Part shown: positions 54,537 through 64,000 of the stretch, piece by piece
Numbering within the stretch: position 1 is the stretch's first letter
Layout of the letters: every line of letters begins with the position of its first letter
Source: ZC4RG30 sp039932715
GTDB lineage: Bacteria; Pseudomonadota; Gammaproteobacteria; Steroidobacterales; Steroidobacteraceae
Assembly (NCBI GenBank): GCA_039932715.1
Contig: JBDTPN010000005.1
Coordinates: 1-64,000, forward strand
DNA: 64,000 bases
Direction of reading: 5' to 3'
The notes under the pieces: model-generated
Databases searched by the model: none
Seen by the model: the letters and a program-made list of their open reading frames with translations, nothing else
What the model was told of the DNA's origin: nothing
Position numbers and translations under genes: made by a program

Positions 54537-55643
54537 CTACTTTTTGACCGCCGTGATGCGCAGATCATCGCCCACGCTGCGGCAATCCGTGAAGCGCAAC
54601 GCCATCTTATCTTCGAGCTTCGCCAGCGGCGGCAGGTCCAGCAGGGGCAGCGCGCCCTGCCCCAGCAAGGACGGCGCGACATAGACAATCAACTCGTCGA
54701 ACAACTTCGCCGTGACGAACGCGCCGGCCAGCGTGGGCCCGGCCTCCACCCAGATTTCGTTGATGCCGCGCTGGCCCAGGTTTGCTAGCACCTGCAACAG
54801 ATCCGGCCTGCCATCTTTGGCGGGAAGCGTCTGCACCTCTACCTGCTGCACTTCAAGGGACTTGCGGCGCGCCGCGTCATCGTGGACTGCCACAACCAGC
54901 ACGCGGCCTTCGCGATCAATCACGCGCGCATCGGGAGGCGTGCGCAGACAGCTGTCGAGCACCACGCGCAGGGGCTGGCGATCGCTTTCTGCAATGCGCA
55001 CGTTCAACGCCGGATCATCAGCCAGTATGGTGCCGACGCCGGTGAGGATTGCCGAACTGCGGGCACGAAAGGTCTGCGCATCCTTGCGCGCATCTTTTGA
55101 AGTGATCCAGCGGCTCTCTCCCGAAGCCAGGGCCGTGTGCCCGTCAAGGCTGGCTGCGAGCTTTACGCGTACGAACGGCATGCCAGTGCGCATGCGTCGT
55201 ACGTAACCGGGGTTCAGTTCCTCGCAGGCCGCGGCCATCAGGCCACTGGCAACGGCAATTCCCTGCTGGCGCAGGCGCGCCGCGCCGCCACCAGACACCA
55301 GTGGATTGGGATCTTCCAGCGCATACACCACACGCGACACGCCTGCCTCGATCAATGCCAGCGTGCACGGCGGTGTGCGTCCCTGGTGATTGCAGGGCTC
55401 CAGCGTCACATACGCCGTGGCGCCACGCGCAGCCTCGCCCGCCGACGCCAGCGCCCGCGGTTCCGCATGCGCCGCGCCCGCGCGTTCGTGCCAGCCTTCG
55501 CCGACGACTTGCCCCGCGCGCAGCAATACGCAGCCCACGCGCGGGTTGGGATCGGTGGTGTATAGACCGCGTTGTGCCAGCGCAAATGCGCGCGACATGG
55601 CGCGGCGATCCTCGTCTGTCCATTGGAGCTGTGCGGCACTCAT
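54537..55643 (-). CDS. ribD: Bifunctional pyrimidine deaminase/reductase RibD
   Basis: RibD performs the deamination and reduction steps of riboflavin synthesis. The 368-residue protein has the deaminase zinc motif HAE...PCNHQGRTPPC (about residues 58-92) and a C-terminal DHFR-like reductase with RVKLAASLDG and the GGPT-like EAGPTLAGAF. No FMN riboswitch is possible upstream since nrdR overlaps its start by 4 bases. Confidence 0.97.
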   Translation of the reverse strand: MSAAQLQWTDEDRRAMSRAFALAQRGLYTTDPNPRVGCVLLRAGQVVGEGWHERAGAAHAEPRALASAGEAARGATAYVTLEPCNHQGRTPPCTLALIEAGVSRVVYALEDPNPLVSGGGAARLRQQGIAVASGLMAAACEELNPGYVRRMRTGMPFVRVKLAASLDGHTALASGESRWITSKDARKDAQTFRARSSAILTGVGTILADDPALNVRIAESDRQPLRVVLDSCLRTPPDARVIDREGRVLVVAVHDDAARRKSLEVQQVEVQTLPAKDGRPDLLQVLANLGQRGINEIWVEAGPTLAGAFVTAKLFDELIVYVAPSLLGQGALPLLDLPPLAKLEDKMALRFTDCRSVGDDLRITAVKK

Positions 55644-56170
55644 GGTTTTTTCTTTGGCACCGCTTCGGGCATGCCTGCGGACAACAGCGACAGCTGGTCC
55701 TGGCTGGGCACGCGACGCCTACGGGTATGCAGGCGGTCGATTTCGTGGCGGAACGCATCGACGTCCTGGAAGCTGCGGTAAATGGACGCGAACCGCACAT
55801 AGCCGACTTCATCCAGGTGATGCAGTTCTTCCATCACGAATTCTCCGACAATGCGCGCATCCACTTCCCTTTCACCCAGGCCGCGCAATCGGCCGCCGAT
55901 GCGGCTGACGGCAGCATCGATGGCCTCACGGCTCACGGGGCGCTTCTGCAGTGCTTTTTCCATGCCGCCGCGCAGCTTGGCTTCATCGAAGGGTTCGCGA
56001 CTCTGGTCGGATTTCACGATCAACGGCATGACCAATTCGGCGGTCTCGAATGTGGTGAACCGTTCACCGCAGGCCAGGCACTCGCGGCGACGACGGATCT
56101 GCGCGCCCCCACCGGCGAGGCGCGAATCGGTCACCTTGGTTTCTTCATGTTCGCAGAAAGGGCAATGCAT
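55640..56170 (-). CDS. nrdR: Transcriptional repressor NrdR
   Basis: NrdR senses ATP/dATP and represses ribonucleotide reductase operons. The 176-residue protein has a zinc ribbon (C3, C6, C31, C34) and an ATP-cone domain (about 49-139), then a basic tail. It lies between glyA (27 bases) and ribD (4-base overlap), the usual gammaproteobacterial place. Confidence 0.97.
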   Translation of the reverse strand: MHCPFCEHEETKVTDSRLAGGGAQIRRRRECLACGERFTTFETAELVMPLIVKSDQSREPFDEAKLRGGMEKALQKRPVSREAIDAAVSRIGGRLRGLGEREVDARIVGEFVMEELHHLDEVGYVRFASIYRSFQDVDAFRHEIDRLHTRRRRVPSQDQLSLLSAGMPEAVPKKKP

Positions 56171-56197
56171 GCGGTTGACCGCGCGTCGTTAGAACAC

Positions 56198-57454
<1,257 letters not shown>

Positions 57455-57484
57455 GGTAGCCCGCCATGGTACCCGAAATGCGTG

Positions 57485-58462
57485 TTAGGACTGTAGCAGC
57501 GCCTCAACCACGGCATTCCAGCCACGCGCAATATTGCCGCGGTTGTAGCCGCCGCCGCCTAATGCCAGCAGCCTGCCATGACCCAACCGGTCGGCCAGTA
57601 TCGCCAACTCAGAGGCTGCCCTGGCATGCGAGGCAGCAGTGAGGGCCAGGTGCGTGATCGGGTCGCCGCCCATGCTGTCGGTGCCGCACTGAAGGATGAT
57701 GAATTCGGGTTGATAGCGCTCGAGGTGCGGGATCACCGGCTCCCATGCCAACGCGAATGCCGCGTCGTCAGCCCCGGGCGCCAGGGGGATATTGAGTTTT
57801 GATCCCAGCGCCAGGTGAGTGCCGGTCTCTTCTATGTGCCCGGTGCCGGGGTAGAGGAAGTGCCCATCCTCATGCAGGTCCGCAATGATCACCGCGGGTT
57901 CGGATTCAAAAGCGTAGAACACTCCATCGCCGTGATGCGCATCGATATCCACGTAGGCCACGCGCGAGAGGTTGGCCACCTTGCGCAACTGCTCGATCAG
58001 CACGCCGATGTCATTGAAGATGCAGAATCCGGCCGCCGCGTCGCGCGTCGCGTGGTGCAGGCCCGCGATGGGCACGAAGGCGCGATCCGCCTCGCCGCGC
58101 ATTACTGCCTGCGCCGCTTCCAGTGTTGCTCCGACTACGCAACTGGCGGCTTCGAAACAGCCACGAAACGCCGGTGTGTCGCCACCGTCGAGGCTGCCCT
58201 GGCCGTCGCGTGACCGGGCGCGCACGAAATCAACGTGGCGCTGCGTGTGAAAGCTCAGTAATTCCTCGCTGGTGCATTGGCGCGAAGCCGCGCTGCGGCA
58301 GCGCCGATGCAGGCCGCGCTCACGAAATTCACGCAGGAAGGCAGCTTGACGGTCTGGCCCGAAGGGATGGCCGTCGGGAAATCCATAGCGACCGAGCGCA
58401 TCGTCCGCAATCACCAGGACGTTGCGGTCGGCCCCGGACCGCGATTTTTTTGGCTGGGTCAA
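57485..58462 (-). CDS. Histone deacetylase-family zinc hydrolase (AcuC/acetylpolyamine type)
   Basis: The 325-residue arginase-fold protein has the class I HDAC features: GLHHATRDAAAGFCIFNDI (tandem His and zinc-channel region), DIDAHHGDG with zinc ligands and QCGTDSMGGD. In bacteria such enzymes deacetylate proteins, polyamines or acetoin-related targets; the substrate here is not known. The nominal start is TTG; the N-terminus is uncertain by about 14 residues. It is 30 bases upstream of glyA and divergent from ettA. Confidence 0.85.
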   Translation of the reverse strand: MTQPKKSRSGADRNVLVIADDALGRYGFPDGHPFGPDRQAAFLREFRERGLHRRCRSAASRQCTSEELLSFHTQRHVDFVRARSRDGQGSLDGGDTPAFRGCFEAASCVVGATLEAAQAVMRGEADRAFVPIAGLHHATRDAAAGFCIFNDIGVLIEQLRKVANLSRVAYVDIDAHHGDGVFYAFESEPAVIIADLHEDGHFLYPGTGHIEETGTHLALGSKLNIPLAPGADDAAFALAWEPVIPHLERYQPEFIILQCGTDSMGGDPITHLALTAASHARAASELAILADRLGHGRLLALGGGGYNRGNIARGWNAVVEALLQS

Positions 58463-58511
58463 GCTGCATTGAGACTATCACGGCATCGCGGGATTCGCGG
58501 ATAATCACCGG

Positions 58512-60185
<1,674 letters not shown>

Positions 60186-60205
60186 AGACCCAAGGGGAAA
60201 CTTGA

Positions 60206-60493
60206 ATGGCTGCATACATCATCTTCATGCGCGACCGGATGCGCGACCCGACGGAGTTTGGCAAGTACATGGAAGCCGTGCCCGGCACGCTCGAGGGACA
60301 TCCAGTAAAGCCGCTGGCCATCTATGGCCAGATTGAAATGCTCGAGGGCACGCCCATCGAGGGCGCGGTGGTCGCGGAATTCCCGACCATGGAAGCCGCC
60401 CGTGCCTGGTACAACAGCCCCGCCTACACCGCCGCCAGACAGCATCGGTTCAAGGCTGGCGACTACCGGGTGTTCCTGACCGAGGGTCTTTGA
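60206..60493 (+). CDS. DUF1330 family small protein
   Basis: The 95-residue protein has the ferredoxin-like alpha/beta-barrel pattern of DUF1330: AAYIIFMRDRMRDP at the start, IYGQIEMLEGTP in the middle and MEAARAWYNSPAY near the end. Function is not established; the family resembles dimeric oxygenase-like folds. AAGGGGA lies upstream of the ATG. It is 20 bases after ettA and its stop overlaps the MFS start (TTGA). Confidence 0.85.
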   Translation: MAAYIIFMRDRMRDPTEFGKYMEAVPGTLEGHPVKPLAIYGQIEMLEGTPIEGAVVAEFPTMEAARAWYNSPAYTAARQHRFKAGDYRVFLTEGL

Positions 60494-61698
60494 GCGTTCC
60501 AAGCGCGTGGAGCCCGTTGCGCCACGCCAACTTTGCGGTTCTCTGGGGAGCAGCGCTGATCTCCAACACCGGCAGCTGGATGCACGATCTGGCCGCCGGC
60601 TGGTTCATGGCCACATTGACCCCATCGCCGGCCATGGTCGCATTGGTGCAGGCCGCCACCACTCTGCCCGTGTGCCTGCTGGCCCTGCCGGCCGGCACGC
60701 TGGCCGATCGCATGGACAGGCGCCAGTTGCTGATCATCGTGCAGGTGGGAATGATGCTGGTTGCGGCAGCGCTGGGTGTGCGGGTGCTGCTGGGCCACGC
60801 CGGAACCCATACGCTGCTGGCCGCGACATTCTTGCTGGGCGTGGGCACCGCCATCCTGTCCCCCACCTGGCAGTCCATCATTCCCGGCCTGGTCGATAGG
60901 CAACACCTGCAACCGGCCGTTGCGCTGCACGCCGTCGGAGTCAACATCAGTCGCGCCATCGGGCCGGCGATTGCAGGTGCCATCATTCTTGCCTTCGGCA
61001 TCGCATGGCCCTTCCTGATCAATGCGCTGTCGTTTCTCGCGGTGATCGTGGCGCTGTGGTGGTGGCGGCCCAAGGCAACCCCGCACGTTGGCAATACAGC
61101 ACGGGTGTCATTCCTCGCGGCACTGCGCCATGGCTTCCTGCATGCGGGGGAAAATCGCGTGCTGGGCAACACCATGTGGCGCGCCGCCCTGTTCTTCGTG
61201 TTCGGCAGTTGCTACTGGGCACTGCTGCCTTTGATCGCGCGCGATCAACTGCATGGAGGCCCGGGACTGTTCGGTGTACTGGTGGGTTGCATTGGCGCCG
61301 GTGCGGTAGCGGGCGCCCTGCTGTTGCCGCGCTGGCGCGCACGACTTGGACTGGATCGCACCGTTGCCGCCGGCACATTGGGCACCGCTGCTGCGCTGGC
61401 GGGATTTGCGCTGCTGCACATTCCCGCCCTGGGAATGCTGGCGGCGGCCATTGCCGGAGCATCGTGGATTGCTTCCCTTTCCAGTCTCAACGTGGCGGCG
61501 CAACTGGCTGTGCCCGATGCCATGCGCGCGCGCGGCATGGCCATGTATTCCACGGTGTTCTACGGCTGCCTGGCGGCGGGCAGCATTTTCTGGGGTCAGG
61601 TAGCCACCCACCTGGGATTGGGCGCTGCGCTATTCATATCTGCTTGCGGGGCTGTCATTGGACTGTTCCCCGCGGCCCGCCTGTCTATAAGCAATTAA
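60490..61698 (+). CDS. MFS transporter (EntS-like exporter)
   Basis: The 402-residue protein has about twelve hydrophobic helices. The loop after helix 2 has the MFS signature LADRMDRRQ (about residue 71) and the N-terminus LRHANFAVLWGAALISNTGSWM is typical of the enterobactin-exporter (MFS_3) group. Substrate unknown. It starts at TTG overlapping the DUF1330 stop, so it is coupled to ettA-DUF1330. Confidence 0.85.
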   Translation: MSVPSAWSPLRHANFAVLWGAALISNTGSWMHDLAAGWFMATLTPSPAMVALVQAATTLPVCLLALPAGTLADRMDRRQLLIIVQVGMMLVAAALGVRVLLGHAGTHTLLAATFLLGVGTAILSPTWQSIIPGLVDRQHLQPAVALHAVGVNISRAIGPAIAGAIILAFGIAWPFLINALSFLAVIVALWWWRPKATPHVGNTARVSFLAALRHGFLHAGENRVLGNTMWRAALFFVFGSCYWALLPLIARDQLHGGPGLFGVLVGCIGAGAVAGALLLPRWRARLGLDRTVAAGTLGTAAALAGFALLHIPALGMLAAAIAGASWIASLSSLNVAAQLAVPDAMRARGMAMYSTVFYGCLAAGSIFWGQVATHLGLGAALFISACGAVIGLFPAARLSISN

Positions 61699-61723
61699 TT
61701 CAATGACTTGATTCAACGACTTG
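61698..61723. repeat. 13-base tandem direct repeat, possible MarR operator
   Basis: ATTCAATGACTTG (61698-61710) is followed immediately by ATTCAACGACTTG (61711-61723), 12 of 13 identical. It starts on the last base of the MFS stop codon and lies about 40 bases before the marR start, in the only AT-rich stretch of this region. A 13-base period would put both sites near the same DNA face only approximately. Confidence 0.75.
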
Positions 61724-61749
61724 TTTTTATTTTACAACTGAAATATTCA
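61721..61749 (+). promoter_or_regulatory. Candidate sigma-70 promoter of the marR efflux operon
   Basis: TTGTTT (61721-61726) and TATTCA (61744-61749) are 17 bases apart. Each matches only the first three or so key bases of the consensus. The position, directly next to the tandem repeat and 16 bases before marR, favours a self-regulated promoter. Confidence 0.35.
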
Positions 61750-61764
61750 GGGGTAAAGTAAAGC

Positions 61765-62307
61765 ATGCCCTTATCCCAAGTCCTCCTGGTGGAGGAGTCC
61801 GCACTTCGGGTTTCCCGACGATTGCCGGAAATGCGCCTTCAGGAATCCATACTGTGCCGCGTTGCCGTGATCCTGGGTCGAGACCTGACGTCGCGTCTCG
61901 ACCAGCTATTGGCTCCTGCAGGTTTGGCGGAGCTCGAATTTCGTTTGCTGCTCAACCTGTTCGCGCGCGGTGGCACTGCGTTCCCCGGTGAACTGTGCCC
62001 TGACCTTGCACAGAGCCCGGCCAACCTCACGCGCATCAGTGACCTGATGGTGGAACGCGGACTGATCACGCGTACGCCCGATCCGGAGGATCGACGCAAG
62101 CTGGCCCTGTCGATCACTCCCGCGGGGGAGCAGCTGACCAAGCAACTCGCGCCGCAACTCACCCGCTACATGACACGCCTGTATCGCGACTTCCCGGAAG
62201 CCGATCGCGCGCAATTCATGGGCTATCTCAAGCGCCTGGTAGGCGCGCTCGATACGCTTTCGGCAGAAGACGCGGCCGCAGCTGCGGCCACAGAGTCGTC
62301 CACATGA
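61765..62307 (+). CDS. MarR family transcriptional regulator
   Basis: The 180-residue protein has a MarR winged helix: recognition-helix region SPANLTRISDLMVERGLI and wing DPEDRRKLALSIT (about residues 85-120), with long terminal helices for dimerisation. It likely represses its own operon with the efflux genes that follow; its stop overlaps the outer-membrane factor start (ATGA). The ligand is unknown. Confidence 0.92.
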   Translation: MPLSQVLLVEESALRVSRRLPEMRLQESILCRVAVILGRDLTSRLDQLLAPAGLAELEFRLLLNLFARGGTAFPGELCPDLAQSPANLTRISDLMVERGLITRTPDPEDRRKLALSITPAGEQLTKQLAPQLTRYMTRLYRDFPEADRAQFMGYLKRLVGALDTLSAEDAAAAAATESST

Positions 62308-63746
62308 TTCGGCGCCATGCCAATGCCATCACTGGCGCACTGGCTGCACTGGTCACGCTGACCAGCGGTTGTGCCGCCCTGCGCGCGCCCGATGAACCGG
62401 TAACCCACGAACGCCACGACGCACCACTGCAGGATTCCAGCGTGCCACTCAACAGTGAAGCGCAATGGCCCACCCTTACGTGGTGGCGCGATTACGGTGA
62501 TGACACGCTAAACACTCTCATCGACCAGGCCCTGCATGATTCGCCAGGGATGTCGGCCGCGGCGGCGCGGTTTGCCACCGCCAGCGAAAACGCCCGCGTT
62601 ACCGGTGCACAGTCTGGTTTGCAGGTGGATTCGTTTGCAAAATACGAACTCTACCGGCTCAGCGACAATGGCCTGATACCGCCGGAATTCCTGGGTTATC
62701 ACTGGGTCAACCAGTCGGACCTGGGCATCAGTGCCACATACACGTTCGACTGGTGGGGTCGCAATCGGTCACTAATCGAATCTGCCACCAACCAGGCGCG
62801 CGCCAGTGAGGCAGAACAGCAAGGCGTGGCGCTGACGCTGGCTGCCAACATCGCGCAGAGCTATTTTGGCTGGCAGCTCGAGGGCGCCAGGATTGCGCTG
62901 CTCGACGAGCAGCTGGCGACACTGCAACAGGCTGCGCTCATCACCCAGCATCGCGAGGCTGCCGGGCTGGATCGCTCCGATGACGGTGATCGCAACCGGC
63001 GCGACCAGGCGGCCGTACGCGAACTGCGCACGCAACTGCAGGGCGCGCAAAAGGTACGTGTGATCGAGATCGCCGCATTGCTGGGCACGTCCCCTGATCA
63101 CGTCAACTCCCTGCTGCAGGCACATATGCTTCCCAAGGCGCGCGCCGGCCTTCCGGCGAATGCCAGCATTGACCTGATCGCGCATCGCCCCGACATCGCC
63201 GCCAGCCGGTGGCGGGTGGAGGCCGCGCGCAAGGACGTGGCGTCCATTCGTGCCGAGTACTACCCGGATGTCTCCATCCACGCACTTGCCGCTCTTTCCA
63301 GCGTGGACTTCATCAAGCTGCTGGATCCTGGTTCCTGGGCGCCCTCCACTGGATTCGCTGTGCACCTGCCGCTGTTTGATGCCGGACTGCGCGGCGCACG
63401 GCACGATGAGGCCTCCGCGCGACTGGCAGCCGCCGTTGCCCGCTACAACGAAACCATAGTCGACGCTGCACGCGAAGTTGGCACAGCGGCCAGCAAACTG
63501 ACGCAGTCTTCGGCGCAGCGGGTGGAACGCGCCAACCAGGTGCAGGCTGCGCAATCACTGCTGCGCTCGGCCCGCGCGCGCCAGCAATCAGGCGTCACAG
63601 ACCTGCGGCCCGAACTGGACGCAAGCATTTCGCTGCAGCGCGAGCTGGATGCCAGCCTGCAGGTCGACTATTCGATACTGGTCGCCGATATCCAGCTGCA
63701 GGCAGCACTGGGCGGCGGCCTGACCACAACGGAAACTTCTCCATGA
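62304..63746 (+). CDS. Outer-membrane efflux lipoprotein (NodT/OprM family)
   Basis: The 480-residue precursor has a lipoprotein signal with lipobox TSGC (C23) and two outer-membrane-factor repeats with long helices (PTLTWWRDYGDDTLNTLI; YTFDWWGRNRS; HRPDIAASRWRVEAARKDV). It forms the TolC-like exit duct of a tripartite pump. Overlaps marR and the adaptor gene by 4 bases each. Confidence 0.93.
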   Translation: MIRRHANAITGALAALVTLTSGCAALRAPDEPVTHERHDAPLQDSSVPLNSEAQWPTLTWWRDYGDDTLNTLIDQALHDSPGMSAAAARFATASENARVTGAQSGLQVDSFAKYELYRLSDNGLIPPEFLGYHWVNQSDLGISATYTFDWWGRNRSLIESATNQARASEAEQQGVALTLAANIAQSYFGWQLEGARIALLDEQLATLQQAALITQHREAAGLDRSDDGDRNRRDQAAVRELRTQLQGAQKVRVIEIAALLGTSPDHVNSLLQAHMLPKARAGLPANASIDLIAHRPDIAASRWRVEAARKDVASIRAEYYPDVSIHALAALSSVDFIKLLDPGSWAPSTGFAVHLPLFDAGLRGARHDEASARLAAAVARYNETIVDAAREVGTAASKLTQSSAQRVERANQVQAAQSLLRSARARQQSGVTDLRPELDASISLQRELDASLQVDYSILVADIQLQAALGGGLTTTETSP

Positions 63747-64000
63747 GCGATACCCAGACTACTGATACCACTGCAGAGGCACCCAATGGAAAGCGGCGCC
63801 GCATACTCACCATACTGATCGCGATTTTTATCGTGGTCGGCATTGGCTGGCTGCTGTTCTCGATCTTGGTGCTCTCCAAGCGCGAGAAGACTGACGATGC
63901 CTACGTGGTGGGCAACCAGGTGCGCATCTCTGCGCAGACCCCGGGCACTGTGGTCGAAGTGCTGGCGCGCAACACTTCACGGGTTGCAGCCGGCCAGGTG
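63743..64000 (+). CDS. HlyD/EmrA-type membrane fusion protein, cut by window end
   Basis: The first 86 residues are visible: a short cytoplasmic N-terminus, one membrane helix (about residues 22-44, ILTILIAIFIVVGIGWLLF) and the start of the biotinyl-lipoyl domain, TDDAYVVGNQVRISAQTPGTV, a pattern typical of EmrA. A DHA2-type (EmrB) pump gene is expected next, outside the window. Confidence 0.9.
   Translation, partial: MSDTQTTDTTAEAPNGKRRRILTILIAIFIVVGIGWLLFSILVLSKREKTDDAYVVGNQVRISAQTPGTVVEVLARNTSRVAAGQV

Noticed and set aside
55640..55660. FMN riboswitch in front of ribD
   Set aside because: nrdR overlaps the ribD start by 4 bases and the glyA-nrdR gap is only 27 bases, so no space exists for the element.

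Overview
The window is a compact stretch of core chromosome from a high-GC gammaproteobacterium. The strongest evidence is gene order. tRNA-Pro/Arg/His/Lys/Leu-tig-clpP-clpX-lon next to folD-cysS, and asd-fimV-truA-accD-folC-SPOR-cvpA-purF, match what I recall from Pseudomonas and relatives. The EF-P lysylation genes (epmA, epmB), fimV and fimX, and bacterial LpxH also fit. Details that differ from Pseudomonas (no trpF beside accD, a GltX-family gene where glnS is expected, and several eukaryotic-type kinases) suggest another lineage, perhaps Nevskiales/Steroidobacterales-like; that placement is a guess. No gene-free stretch exceeds about 120 bases, and I see no insertion sequence, prophage or CRISPR array.

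Layout, left to right. 1-6675 (minus): a five-tRNA cluster, then trigger factor, ClpP, ClpX and Lon, and a further tRNA-Val at the window edge; this is a protein folding and degradation block. 6720-11228: folD (plus), cysS and gltX (minus), lpxH (plus). 11134-29716 (minus): an 18.6 kb run of tightly packed genes, prmB-aroC-asd-fimV-truA-accD-folC-SPOR-cvpA-purF, then a response-regulator/Ser-Thr-kinase fusion, miaE, and a complete oligopeptide ABC importer (oppABCDF). 29715-36206: a SCO1-type copper chaperone, psd, epmA, an ABC exporter half-transporter, a small membrane protein, efp (minus) and epmB. All three EF-P pathway genes therefore lie within 5 kb. 36327-45699: a FimX-like degenerate c-di-GMP protein, parC/parE (minus), then xseB-ispA-dxs for isoprenoid synthesis. 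45720-50772: a Tat-signal short-chain dehydrogenase, a BtuCDF/FecBCD-type metal-chelate importer and a second Ser/Thr kinase carrying a cyclic-nucleotide-binding domain. 50850-58462 (minus): HDAC-like hydrolase-glyA-nrdR-ribD-ribC-ribBA-ribE-nusB-thiL, a flavin/thiamin cofactor operon. 58512-64000 (plus): ettA, a DUF1330 protein, an MFS exporter, and a marR-outer-membrane factor-emrA efflux operon cut by the window end.

Most genes are standard housekeeping and are called with high confidence. Less ordinary features are the REC-kinase fusion embedded in a purF/miaE/opp run, the kinase with a cNMP domain beside a metal-chelate importer, the exported SDR, a RibBA whose GTP cyclohydrolase half has lost its zinc ligands, an 18-base tandem repeat in the SPOR gene, a 13-base tandem repeat in front of marR, and several extreme gene overlaps. 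I found no clearly undescribed multi-gene system; the kinase loci and the EF-P neighbourhood are the best leads.
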